A DNA stretch of 64,000 nt from Roseiarcus sp963824475 (lineage in GTDB: Bacteria; Pseudomonadota; Alphaproteobacteria; Rhizobiales; Beijerinckiaceae), in assembly GCA_963824475.1 (NCBI GenBank), contig CAWGPR010000005.1, positions 62,001 to 126,000 on the forward strand, written 5' to 3'. Position 1 is the stretch's first letter. Each line of letters starts with the position of its first letter. This document shows positions 53,711 to 62,765 of this stretch, in pieces. The notes beneath the pieces were generated by a model that worked only from the letters and a program-made list of their open reading frames with translations, did no database searches and had not been told where the DNA came from. A program made the position numbers and the translations under genes.

Positions 53711-54892
53711 TCAGTTAGGCTTGTCGCGCCCGAGCAGGCGCGCCATTTCCGCTTCGAGCGAATCGATGTCGGCGAAAGGATCGTCAGCTTTCGGCGCCGG
53801 CTTGGCGTTCGGCTCGGCGTTCGCCTTGTCCGCGGGCGGGCGAGCGGGCGGTAAAAATTTTGGCGCCCCGTCGGACGCCGGCGCCGAGGGCGGGGCCTTC
53901 GGCGTAGGCCGCGCCGGGGCCGAGGCCGCGCTGGCCGGCGGGACGTTCGTCACTGTGGGCGCCGCGGGCGGGGCCGTTTTCGCCGGCGCGACTACCGGCT
54001 CCGCCTTGGCCGCTGTGACGGCCTGTTCCGATTTCCCGGCTGCGACGGCTGACTCCTGCCTCTCCAGACGCGACGTCGGCGCAGGCGCGGCGGGGGACGA
54101 GGCCGGTAGATTAACCGGGCCTTTCGAGGGACCCCTCTCGCTCAGGGGGACGGCGCTCCCCCGGTTCGCCGAGGCGTTGGACGGCACGATCGGCGGGGGC
54201 ATTCCCGCACGCGGCTGAACCGGGCGCGGCTGCTCGGGACGCGGATCCGCCGGATTCGCCGGCGCTGGTCGGGAGGGCCCGGCCGCTTGCGACGCCGGCG
54301 CCGGGGCGGACGCGGGGCGCGCCTGCTCGGGCGCGATCGGTTTGGGCGCGGGTTGCCGGGGCGGCGGTTGGACGGGGGCGGGCGCGGACGCCTGGGCGGC
54401 CGCGGCCGGGGCTGCGGGCGAAGCCGCGGCGGGCGCGGGCGATTGCGCAGGGGCTGGCGCCGGCGGAGAAGCGGGGGCCCTGGCGGCGACCTTCGCCGGC
54501 GCTTCGGCCGCCGTCGGCGCCGCGACTTCGGTTCGCCGCACGGGCGTGCTCGGCACAAGAAGAAGCGAAGCCTGGCTGTTCTCGCGCGCTGGCGCCGCGG
54601 CGCGATTGATTTGCGACTCGAGCAGAACGTCGTTCGGCCCGCCGATCATGACCAAGTGTTCGACATTGTCGCGCCGGACGAGCACGAGTTGGCGCTGCCC
54701 GTCGAGGCTGAAAGCGTCAACCAGCCCGAGCCTCGGCTGGCGGGTCCGTCCGCCCGGAACGCGCAGCCGATGAGCGAACGCCAGCCGGTAGAAAATCGCC
54801 AGGACGATGAGGGCGGCGATGCCGCAGGCCGCTAGGAATCCGATCTGAAGGACCCGATTGTCCGCGAACGGAAGCTCATTCAACCACTGCAT
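53711..54892 (-). CDS. FliO-like membrane protein with long Ala/Pro linker
   Basis: 393 residues. One N-terminal membrane helix (VLQIGFLAACGIAALIVLAI) is followed by a compact FliO-type domain RLGLVDAFSLDGQRQLVLVR, RDNVEHLVMIGGPNDVLLES. Residues from about 115 to 350 are low-complexity Ala/Pro/Lys sequence. A short conserved tail DPFADIDSLEAEMARLLGRD ends the protein. FliO assists assembly of the flagellar export gate, but this version occurs next to cckA also in species where that link is unproven. It is divergent from cckA. Confidence 0.75.
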   Translation of the reverse strand: MQWLNELPFADNRVLQIGFLAACGIAALIVLAIFYRLAFAHRLRVPGGRTRQPRLGLVDAFSLDGQRQLVLVRRDNVEHLVMIGGPNDVLLESQINRAAAPARENSQASLLLVPSTPVRRTEVAAPTAAEAPAKVAARAPASPPAPAPAQSPAPAAASPAAPAAAAQASAPAPVQPPPRQPAPKPIAPEQARPASAPAPASQAAGPSRPAPANPADPRPEQPRPVQPRAGMPPPIVPSNASANRGSAVPLSERGPSKGPVNLPASSPAAPAPTSRLERQESAVAAGKSEQAVTAAKAEPVVAPAKTAPPAAPTVTNVPPASAASAPARPTPKAPPSAPASDGAPKFLPPARPPADKANAEPNAKPAPKADDPFADIDSLEAEMARLLGRDKPN

Positions 54893-55160
54893 GCCCTATC
54901 CAAGACTTCCGCCCCCAGGCGCGACAAGCCGTTCTTCAAATTCGCCTGCCGAACGACGGTTTGGCCTGCGCCCGAGAAAGCAGGATCGCCCGCAGCCTCT
55001 TTGAGCCGGCCCGGCGCGCCGCCCGCGAGCGCGCCCCGAATCCGATCGGCGCGCGCTCACGTCACATTCATAACAAAATGCAATCCCGTTGAAAACTGCG
55101 GCGCTCACTGCGCTTTCGCCCAAATTGAGCGGGTCGCCGCCAAGACATCGCACGCCGCTC

Positions 55161-57758
55161 ATGATAGCACACGCCGATGGCGACTCGGCGTTCGAATTCA
55201 CCCATGTCGACGGCAATGTCCTTGGGGGTGATGATCCTCAAATGAAACCTCCGCCGCCTGCACCGGTGGACAGAATTGAGCGGACGGTCAATCCGGTCGC
55301 GCTGGCGATTTTGCTCGTGTGTCTCGCCGGCGCGTTGCTGGCGCTATGGCTCGCGCCGAGCGCCATCGGCGCGACGCTGATGACCTGGATGATCGTCATC
55401 CTCGCGGTCTGCGGCGCTTTCGGCTTGCTGCTTTACGCTTTCGGCTTGTTGCAATTTCCGACGACAGCGGCGCGCTTCGACACCACCAAGGCGATCGCCA
55501 ACTCGAATCCAGACGGAATCCTGGTCACCGACCGCGAATCGCAAATCGTCTACGCCAATGACGCCTACCGCGCGCTTTCAGGCGCGCCCGCCGCCAGCGA
55601 ACTGCGTCCGGTCGAACGCCTGTTCACCGGCTCGCCGGACGTTTCGGAATCCGTCTATCGCCTGTCGCAAGCCGCGAAATCCGGCGCGCGCGCGAGCGAG
55701 GAGCTCCGTCTCTCGCCGCCGCCCAACGGCGAGGGCGAGGTCGCCTGGTACCGCATTCGCGTTCGCCCGCTCGAGGGCGTCGCCAGAGACGGCCTGATGG
55801 CGTGGACGGTCTCGGATGAGACTCGCGACCACGCCCGGCATGAGACCTTCTTCCAGGATCTTCAGCACGCGATCGACTATCTCGACCACGCGCCGGCCGG
55901 TTTCTTTTCGGCCGAGCCTGACGGCTCGATCGCGCATATGAACGCCACCTTGGCCGGCTGGCTCGACCATGATCTCGCCCAGTTCGGCGTCGGCCGGCTC
56001 AAGATCGACGACATCGTCGCCGGAGACGGGGGAGCGATGCTCGCCATGATGTCCGGCCCTCCGGGCGAAGTGACGACGCAGCAGTTCGACGTCGACTTGA
56101 AGCCCCGCCAGGGTCGGCTGCTCCCGGCGCGCATCCTGCACAAGGTCGCCTTTTCCGGCGACGGGACGCCTGGCCCCTCCCGCTCGCTGGTCATCAACCG
56201 CGCCCCCGGCGAGATCAAGGGCGAAGACCTGCGCGCGGCCGAGGTGCGCTTCGCCCGCATTTTCAATTCGACCCCGGTGGCGATCGCCGCGGTGGACGCG
56301 GCAGGCGCAGTACTGCGTCCCAACGCGGCCTTTGCCCGCCTCGCCCAGGCCGCGCCCAGAAGCGACGGCGCCACGGGACGGCTGTCGATTTTCGACCTTG
56401 TCGCCAAGCGCGATCATGCCGCGGTGAACGAATCGATCGAGGCGGCCGCCCAGGGCAAGGGTGAGATCGCGCCCCTCGACGTCTCGCTCGAGGGCGCGGG
56501 GCCTGAGCGCTCGGCGCGGCTCTTCGTCTCGGCGGCCGATCCGGGCGCCGACGAAGGCGCAAGCGCGACCATTTTCGCGCTCGACACCACCGAGCAACGC
56601 ACCCTGCAAGAGAACCTCGCGCAAAGCCAGAAGATGCAGGCCATCGGCCAGCTCGCCGGCGGCGTCGCGCATGACTTCAACAACGTGCTGACCGCGATCA
56701 TCGGCTATTCCGATCTTTTGCTCGCCAATCACCGCCCGACCGATCCGTCCTTCCAGGACATCATGCAGATCAAGCAGAACGCCAATCGGGCGGCGGGGCT
56801 GGTGCGGCAATTGCTTGCCTTTTCGCGCCGTCAGACGCTGCGTCCCCAGACCCTGCAGCTCAACGACGTGCTGTCGGAATTGCAGATGCTGCTGCGCCGG
56901 CTGGTCGGCGAGACGATCCAGCTCGACGTCGCGTACGGGCGGGACCTCTGGCAGGTGAAGGCCGACCTCAACCAGTTCGAGCAGGTGATCGTCAATCTCG
57001 TCGTCAATGCGCGCGACGCCATCCGCGACGGCGGGACGATCACGCTGCGCACGCGCAACTTTCCGGCAGCCGAATGCGGCGAACTCAAAGAGGTGGATGT
57101 CGTTCCGGCCGATTACGTGCTGGTCGACGTTCAAGACACGGGCCACGGCATACCGCCCGAGGTCCGGGCCAAGATCTTCGAACCATTCTTCACCACCAAG
57201 GACGTCGGCAAAGGCACCGGGCTCGGCTTGTCGATGGTCTATGGCATCATCAAGCAGACGGGCGGCTATGTGTTCTGCGACAGCGAGCCCGGCAAAGGCG
57301 CGACGTTTCGCATTCTGCTTCCTCGCCGGGTCGGCGACGAGGTCGAGGAGCCGGTCAAGACGGAGGCCGCCAAACCGGCCGCGGATCTGACCGGCCGCGG
57401 CGCGATCCTGCTCGTCGAGGACGAGGAGGCGGTGCGCGCTTTCGCCGCGCGCGCGCTCGTCTCGCGCGGCTATACGGTTTTGGAGGCGGAGACCGGCCTT
57501 GACGCCTTGCGCGTCGTCGAGACCGCGGGCGAACCGATCGACCTTATCGTTTCGGACGTCATCATGCCGGAAATGGACGGGCCGACCATGCTGACGGAAC
57601 TGCGCAAGCGCGGGTTGTCGGCCAAGGTCGTTTTCGTCTCCGGCTATGCGGACGATGCGTTCGCGCGCAATCTGCCGGAGGGCCAGGACTTCGTCTTCCT
57701 GCCCAAGCCTTTCTCGCTCAAGCAGCTTATCGAGACCGTCAAGGGCCTGATGAATTGA
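55161..57758 (+). CDS. cckA: Cell-cycle hybrid histidine kinase CckA
   Basis: A 865-residue hybrid kinase that controls CtrA through ChpT. Two membrane helices (ALAILLVCLAGALLALWLAP; MIVILAVCGAFGLLLYAFGL) are followed by three PAS-like regions (the first SNPDGILVTDRESQIVYAND). The kinase core shows H-box QLAGGVAHDFNNVLTAIIGY, N-box FEQVIVNLVVNARDAIRDGG, G1 VQDTGHGIPPEV and G2 GKGTGLGLSMVYGI. A C-terminal receiver domain has ILLVEDEEAVRAF, the phospho-acceptor in LIVSDVIMPEMDGPTML and FLPKPF. I chose the ATG at 55161; the frame is open to 55089. Normal length and no frame break. Confidence 0.95.
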   Translation: MIAHADGDSAFEFTHVDGNVLGGDDPQMKPPPPAPVDRIERTVNPVALAILLVCLAGALLALWLAPSAIGATLMTWMIVILAVCGAFGLLLYAFGLLQFPTTAARFDTTKAIANSNPDGILVTDRESQIVYANDAYRALSGAPAASELRPVERLFTGSPDVSESVYRLSQAAKSGARASEELRLSPPPNGEGEVAWYRIRVRPLEGVARDGLMAWTVSDETRDHARHETFFQDLQHAIDYLDHAPAGFFSAEPDGSIAHMNATLAGWLDHDLAQFGVGRLKIDDIVAGDGGAMLAMMSGPPGEVTTQQFDVDLKPRQGRLLPARILHKVAFSGDGTPGPSRSLVINRAPGEIKGEDLRAAEVRFARIFNSTPVAIAAVDAAGAVLRPNAAFARLAQAAPRSDGATGRLSIFDLVAKRDHAAVNESIEAAAQGKGEIAPLDVSLEGAGPERSARLFVSAADPGADEGASATIFALDTTEQRTLQENLAQSQKMQAIGQLAGGVAHDFNNVLTAIIGYSDLLLANHRPTDPSFQDIMQIKQNANRAAGLVRQLLAFSRRQTLRPQTLQLNDVLSELQMLLRRLVGETIQLDVAYGRDLWQVKADLNQFEQVIVNLVVNARDAIRDGGTITLRTRNFPAAECGELKEVDVVPADYVLVDVQDTGHGIPPEVRAKIFEPFFTTKDVGKGTGLGLSMVYGIIKQTGGYVFCDSEPGKGATFRILLPRRVGDEVEEPVKTEAAKPAADLTGRGAILLVEDEEAVRAFAARALVSRGYTVLEAETGLDALRVVETAGEPIDLIVSDVIMPEMDGPTMLTELRKRGLSAKVVFVSGYADDAFARNLPEGQDFVFLPKPFSLKQLIETVKGLMN

Positions 57759-57809
57759 CGAGCCCGTCTCGCTTTGCGGGACTTAAGCCCTGGCTGAGGG
57801 AGGAGACAA

Positions 57810-57923
57810 ATGAAACAGGTTTCTGCTCAACGCTTGGGGGCCTTGGCTCGCCGACCGCGAGAACCGCCGCATCCGCGCCGGCTCGAACAATGTGGCTATG
57901 TGCCGTCCGACGCGTTACCATAG
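57810..57923 (+). CDS. Tiny ORF with strong ribosome-binding site upstream of the radical-SAM gene
   Basis: A 37-codon frame from the ATG at 57810, seven bases behind GGGAGGAG, to TAG at 57921-57923. It begins MKQVSAQRLGALARR and ends with a single Cys in EQCGYVPSDALP. Dropping one base after the third codon would instead give FLLNAWGPWLADRENRRIRA and a later Cys, with higher GC at third positions, stopping at about the same place. Either could be a peptide substrate or leader for the gene starting 76 bp downstream, but neither matches a known precursor family. Confidence 0.35.
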   Translation: MKQVSAQRLGALARRPREPPHPRRLEQCGYVPSDALP

Positions 57924-57999
57924 TTAAATTGCATATGCTGTGTAGGCTACATATTGCTCCAAGAAATCGGATAGAGTTTGGGAGAGGAAGAGAGAACTC

Positions 58000-58992
58000 A
58001 TGCTGCTTTATATCGACATAAACGACGCCTGTAATCTGCGTTGCCCAACTTGTCCTCGTGGGGTTCGCGCTTTTCCCAATACGAACAAGAAGATGCCGTT
58101 ATCTCTGTTTCGACGGGTGGTTGAAAAGGGCCGCCACGACGGGGCCTATCAAGTTGGATTGTTCAATTGGGTCGAGCCATTTATAGTTGCTAATCTTCAT
58201 GAATATGCACAGATCGTGAAGAGTTTTTCTCTACGGTGTGAAGTAGCTAGTACTTTGTCATTGAACAATATTGACAACCTAGTCGAATGTCTGCACCATG
58301 TGGACATGCTTTGGATTACGATTTCGGGCTCCACCCAAGCAACCTATGAAATAAACCACGTTGGCGGTGCCCTGTCCAACGTAATGCGACACCTCGATAC
58401 GATCTCGCAAGCCAAAAAAGCGGGAGACATATCCACCGACGTATTGGTACGCTATCTCATGTTCGACTATAATACGCATGAAAGAGGCGGGATGGAGGCA
58501 TTGGCGAGAGACCTCGGATTTCGATTCGAAGTTTTGCTGGGTTCCGGACATCCCATCATCATGAAGGCTTCGAAGGCAAGGGACGCGGAAATCTCGTCCG
58601 CATTGGGCGCGTTCAACTCCTCGCGCATCTATGAACAGCCGGGAACGGTATGCCCTCTCACATTCGAGCATATCGCCGTCAACGCAGACGGAGACGTCTA
58701 CCAATGCTCTGCGCACGGTTATCATGAACCGCTGCGGATCGGATCGTACCTCGACCTTAGCCGGGAGGAGATCTTGAACCGCCGGTACAACCAACCCTAT
58801 TGCAATTTCTGCGATTGGAAACGCAGGCTCGCCTCGGAGACGGAAAAGGCGTTGCTGCATCAGGCGCTCGACGTGCGGCTGGGGCGACCCATCTTAAATC
58901 GTGTGGGTCCGCTTTCGGGTCCGAACGCAGTCGTAGAACGTACGGCCGAGGGCTACGTATTGCCGAAAGATGGGCACATGGCTCTCTCGTGA
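58000..58992 (+). CDS. Radical SAM/SPASM-domain protein
   Basis: 330 residues. The radical SAM cluster motif is CNLRCPTC (C-x3-C-x2-C) in MLLYIDINDACNLRCPTCPR. A TIM-barrel-like body follows (VDMLWITISGSTQATYEINH). A C-terminal SPASM-like Cys set occurs in CPLTFEHIAVNADGDVYQCS and YNQPYCNFCDWKRRL. The 5' half is noticeably AT-richer than the flanking genes, suggesting transfer. SPASM enzymes modify peptides, proteins or sugars. With only a tiny ORF upstream and no transporter or protease beside it, the substrate is open. It lies between cckA and the MoxR gene. Confidence 0.88.
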   Translation: MLLYIDINDACNLRCPTCPRGVRAFPNTNKKMPLSLFRRVVEKGRHDGAYQVGLFNWVEPFIVANLHEYAQIVKSFSLRCEVASTLSLNNIDNLVECLHHVDMLWITISGSTQATYEINHVGGALSNVMRHLDTISQAKKAGDISTDVLVRYLMFDYNTHERGGMEALARDLGFRFEVLLGSGHPIIMKASKARDAEISSALGAFNSSRIYEQPGTVCPLTFEHIAVNADGDVYQCSAHGYHEPLRIGSYLDLSREEILNRRYNQPYCNFCDWKRRLASETEKALLHQALDVRLGRPILNRVGPLSGPNAVVERTAEGYVLPKDGHMALS

Positions 58993-59267
58993 CCGACGCA
59001 GGAACGCGCCTCTACGATCAGACAAGTCGCACAACTCGCGCACGCCCCGTGGGATATTGCGACAGGGTCGCTATGATGGTTGGTCAGAAACGTTGTCGAC
59101 CGTCGACCGAACCTCGCAGGGCCGCCTACCGGGAAGAGGATGTCCCCTATCCAATGATCCTAGGCCGGCCTATTAAGGACGGGGCAGCTCATGTCCGCCG
59201 TTGTGTATTGAGCGCGGATTAGACACAGCGACGCTGGTCTGACTTAAGCCTCTGATCTCGTTAGCTC
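58993..59267. other. Intergenic region, nothing recognised
   Basis: Composition returns to mixed GC. An open frame continues from the radical-SAM region to about 59222 but has no similarity that I recognise and no ribosome-binding site. Confidence 0.4.
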
Positions 59268-60125
59268 ATGGAGCAGAAGTTGGCGCGCTTTGAAGGCACC
59301 GCCACCTATGTGGCGGGCGACGAACTGAAGACCGCGGTCAACGCCGCCATCGCGCTCGAGCGTCCGCTCCTGGTCAAGGGCGAGCCGGGCACCGGCAAGA
59401 CGCTGCTCGCGCAGGAGATCGCCGGCGCGCTCGGCGCGCCCTTCATCGCCTGGCACGTCAAGTCGACCACGCGCGCGCAGCAGGGCCTGTACGAATATGA
59501 CGCCGTCTCGCGGCTGCGGGATTCGCAGCTTGGCGACCCGCGCGTGTCCGAGATCGCCAACTACATTCGGCGCGGGAAGTTGTGGGAGGCCTTCGTTTCG
59601 CCCGCCCGGCCCGTGCTGCTGATCGACGAGATCGACAAGGCGGACATCGAATTCCCCAACGATCTCTTGCTCGAACTCGATCAGATGGAGTTTCACGTCT
59701 ACGAGACCGGAGAGACGGTGCGGGCGCGCTTGCGGCCCATCGTCATCATCACCTCCAACAACGAGAAGGAGCTGCCCGACGCCTTCCTGCGCCGCTGCTT
59801 CTTTCACTACATCCGCTTTCCCGACGCCGAGACGATGCGCAGAATTGTCGAAGCGCACTATCCGTCGATCAAGCCCCGGCTGGTCGAGGAGGCCATGCGG
59901 TCGTTCTTTGCATTGCGCGAAATGCCGGGATTGAAAAAGAAGCCGACCACCTCCGAGCTGCTCGACTGGCTCAAGCTTCTGCTCAACGAGGACATCGCGC
60001 CCGAAACCTTACGTGAGCGCGACGCCAAGAAGCTGATCCCTCCGCTGCATGGCGCGCTGCTCAAGAACGAGCAGGACGTGCATCTGTTCGAGAAGCTCGC
60101 GTTTTTGAGCCGGCGGGAACGATGA
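59268..60125 (+). CDS. MoxR-family AAA+ ATPase (CoxD-like)
   Basis: 285 residues. Walker A is VKGEPGTGKTLLAQEIAGAL and Walker B is PVLLIDEIDKADIEFPNDLL. Sensor/Arg-finger regions are PIVIITSNNEKELPDAFLRR and CFFHYIRFP. This MoxR subgroup pairs with CoxE-like VWA proteins for activation of metalloenzymes or complexes. Its presumed partner is the VWA gene at 51257-52432, and the seven intervening kilobases contain the Usp, dksA, FliO-like, cckA and radical-SAM genes. Confidence 0.92.
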   Translation: MEQKLARFEGTATYVAGDELKTAVNAAIALERPLLVKGEPGTGKTLLAQEIAGALGAPFIAWHVKSTTRAQQGLYEYDAVSRLRDSQLGDPRVSEIANYIRRGKLWEAFVSPARPVLLIDEIDKADIEFPNDLLLELDQMEFHVYETGETVRARLRPIVIITSNNEKELPDAFLRRCFFHYIRFPDAETMRRIVEAHYPSIKPRLVEEAMRSFFALREMPGLKKKPTTSELLDWLKLLLNEDIAPETLRERDAKKLIPPLHGALLKNEQDVHLFEKLAFLSRRER

Positions 60126-60212
60126 GGCGTGGACCTTGGGGCGCGCGGGCTGTCCTGCGCCTCGAAGGTCGCAGCAATCCTGCACCGCAGACGCGCTTCA
60201 TCAGTCTGAACA

Positions 60213-61172
60213 TCAATGTCGACCCCGGGGCTTCTTCCTCTGCTGCAAAGAGATGTTGACCGTCCCTGTCCAGTTGCCTGACGTTGAAATGTTAGTTCCG
60301 CCTTTTTTGAGGGAATGCGATTCCTTGATGGCGGCGCCCGCCGCAACCCCAATTTGCATGTCTTGGTCCCCCCAAAGGTGTACGGTCACGTATCCGCCGG
60401 CCTGCCCGCTTTGCCCTGAAAACGGCGAGGTGTCGGTTGAGTCCGAGCTGCTCCCCCCGACGCCGAAACCAACCTTGACGCTCCCATTGGCGCCAATGGT
60501 CCAGCTGCCGAAGTTGTGCACGTCTTTGCCAATGGCCAGCACAGCGCTCGCCATCACGCTGGGGACGCTCCCGGGGGTTTTCCCCGGACCCGGCCCCGCA
60601 TAGCCGAGGTCGCCACTCAGTTTGAGGTCGGACCAAGTGTCGATAAGCAAAAGCACATCCAAGTTTACGGTCCAATACGGATCCCGATAGGAGCCGAAAA
60701 TTGGACGATTATAGGTTATTCCCGGTCTCAGGATCAGCCTCTGTTCCTCGTCCGCGTGGATCGGCGACGGAGGCGCCGGCACTCGAGAATCGGGAAGCTT
60801 TTTCATAGCGTCGGCCCAATTGACATAGAAGGAAGGGTCCAGGTGAAGGTACGGCGGCGGCCCGAACAGGCTGTCAGCCACGGCCATTGTGCGGATATGG
60901 ACGACCCCTCCGTGGAGGGCCGCCCGCGTCTCCGGGCCGACTCTGCCGTTGGTGGACTTCAGCCCCTTGAAGCGTTGGAAAGCGATGACGGCGGCTTGAG
61001 TGCTGGGGCCGAAGCGTCCGTCCAGCGCAAGCTTCTTGAATGGAAGCTTATGCTTGTCCAATTCCTCCTTGAAGAGCTTTTGGTAACCAGGGTCGTCGTA
61101 ACAATTATCCATGATGTCTTTCTGCAGTTGTCGGACGTCCTCGCCGACATCGCCGTATTCAAGTATGCGCAT
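60213..61172 (-). CDS. Peptidoglycan-binding-domain protein of unknown function
   Basis: 319 residues without a clear signal peptide. The N-terminus is a PG_binding_1 module: MRILEYGDVGEDVRQLQKDI and LALDGRFGPSTQAAVIAFQR then GRVGPETRAAL. The C-terminal 200 residues (PYWTVNLDVLLLIDTWSDLK; GSVKVGFGVGGSSSDSTDTS) are beta-rich and low in charge and end in a basic KKPRGRH tail. I do not recognise that part. The gene is convergent with moxR and less GC-rich than its neighbours. It could be exported by a non-Sec route or act as a toxin-like or phage-like protein; this is unresolved. Confidence 0.7.
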   Translation of the reverse strand: MRILEYGDVGEDVRQLQKDIMDNCYDDPGYQKLFKEELDKHKLPFKKLALDGRFGPSTQAAVIAFQRFKGLKSTNGRVGPETRAALHGGVVHIRTMAVADSLFGPPPYLHLDPSFYVNWADAMKKLPDSRVPAPPSPIHADEEQRLILRPGITYNRPIFGSYRDPYWTVNLDVLLLIDTWSDLKLSGDLGYAGPGPGKTPGSVPSVMASAVLAIGKDVHNFGSWTIGANGSVKVGFGVGGSSSDSTDTSPFSGQSGQAGGYVTVHLWGDQDMQIGVAAGAAIKESHSLKKGGTNISTSGNWTGTVNISLQQRKKPRGRH

Positions 61173-61482
61173 CCTCCGGGCTTCTCAATTTGTTTCGGGA
61201 TTGCATGGGCTGAAACAACTCGACCAAAAAATTGGGGTTGGTGTCTTGAAACGGTGACAAGCAGAACCGACCCGTCATCGAGAGCGGAGCTTGGCTGCGG
61301 CCTGCACGCCGCAAGCGGGCCAGGTCGATATCGACGCGGGTGTCTGCCCTCATCAAAGACCGCATTGAGTATTTCTGCGATTGAAATTTTTTTTAGAAAC
61401 GGCGTCTCGCCTTGCCGCGCATGGCCTTTCGCCGGGCGGTCGCGATCTTACTTTGGCCCGCCGCATGGGGTAGCGAAGGCCG
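61173..61482. other. Intergenic region between divergent genes
   Basis: About 310 bases with a T-rich run near 61386-61393. No gene was recognised. It presumably holds the promoters of the peptidoglycan-binding protein (minus) and the monooxygenase (plus). Confidence 0.4.
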
Positions 61483-62030
61483 ATGACCGCCAGGTCGGTT
61501 CTCATCTCAGGCGCCGGGATCGCCGGGCCGACGCTCGCCTTCTGGCTCAACGCCGCCGGGTTCAAAACCACGATTGTCGAGCGGGCGCCGGGCTTGCGCG
61601 CCGGCGGATACGTGCTCGACTTCTGGGGCCTTGGCTACGACATCGCCGAGCGCATGGGGCTCGCGAACGAGCTTAAGCGCGTCGGCTACAGCATGCGCGA
61701 GATGCGGATTGTCGACGCTCGGGGCGAGCGCATAACAGGGTTCGGCACGCGCGTCTTTCGCGAGCTGACCGGCGGGCGGTTCATCACGCTGGCGCGCAGC
61801 GATCTTGCCCGGCTGTTATTCGAGACGGTCAAGGGCGAGACGGAGGTCCTGTTTGGCGACGAGATCGTCGGCCTCGAGGAGCGGCCCGATCACGTGCAGG
61901 CGCAATTCAGATGCGCCGGCGCGCGCCCGTTCGACCTTGTAATCGCCGCCGATGGCCTGCATTCCGATGTCCGCAGGCTCGCGTTCGGACCGCAACAGCA
62001 GTTCGAAAAGGACCTAGTCGGCCGATTCAG
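61483..62030 (+). pseudogene. FAD-dependent monooxygenase, 3' half lost to an IS630 insertion
   Basis: The N-terminal FAD-binding half is intact: RSVLISGAGIAGPTLAFWLN (GxGxxG), then KTTIVERAP, LARSDLARLLFETVKGETEV and FDLVIAADGLHSDVRRLAFG (the DG motif). After FEKDL the homology ends at the IS630 remnant, which contributes the stop at 62044-62046. About 180 of the usual 380-400 residues remain. Relatives hydroxylate aromatic or polyketide substrates with NAD(P)H; this copy cannot be functional. Confidence 0.85.
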
Positions 62031-62764
62031 TCAGATTGACGGGTAGAGGTGTTTGAGTTCGATGCGAGCGTTTGGGGTTGTGAAGTGCCAATTGGCCTTG
62101 GCGTGATTGGTATTGCGGTCCTTCTCCCAGGCGGCGACTTCCTCGACGAGGGTTTGTTTGTCAGGGATGCGGCGGTCGAGACATTGGGACGATAGGACGC
62201 CGAGTTCCGACTCCGCCAGATTAAGCCAGCTGCCGTGCTTTGGCGTGTAATGCCATTCGAACCGCTCGACCAGCCGCCTGGCTTCGGCGGGCGGAAAGGC
62301 TTCGTAGAGTGACGCCTTGCTGTGGATGTTGAGATTGTCCTGGACCAGAACGATGGTCTGGGCGGCGGAAAAGTGGATATCGGCCACGTCTTTCAAGAGG
62401 TGAGCATAATCCACGGCGGTGTGGCGATCTGTGACTTTGATATGGCGCCAACCTTCGAGCGGCGCGAACAGCATGAACAGGTTGGCGGTTCCATTGCGCT
62501 CGTACTCGCAATCGCAACGGGCCGGGCGCCCCGGTTTCATCGGGATCGTCGCTCGCGTCTCGGCGAGGAGTTGCTTTGAGGTCTCGTCCAGGCAAACCAG
62601 CGGACGATCGGGATCGCGTGGCCGCGTGTAGACGGCCAGCACGTCTTCCATCGCCGCTACGAACGCGCCGTTGGCCTTGGGCGGAATGACCCAGCACTGT
62701 CGGCGATGGGGCTGGAGAATGTTTTTTTGAGCGCCCGCCCGATCGTTGAGTCGCTGGCGCGATC
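62031..62764 (-). pseudogene. IS630-family transposase remnant, N-terminus lost
   Basis: The C-terminal two thirds of an IS630 DDE enzyme: CWVIPPKANGAFVAAMEDVL, DRPLVCLDETSKQLLAETRA (first Asp), TIVLVQDNLNIHSKASLYEA (second Asp) and HYTPKHGSWLNLAESELGVL (Glu). The upstream helix-turn-helix is absent. In a poly-A tract near 62730 the frame breaks, as STIGRALKK in one frame is followed by NILQPHRRQ in the other. The 5' part is cut off by the IS256 element. The insertion into the monooxygenase may use the TA at 62015-62016. Confidence 0.8.
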
Positions 62765-62765
62765 G

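Noticed and set aside
55578..57146. A 522-codon minus-strand frame inside cckA
   Set aside because: It is antisense to the kinase core and has no homology.
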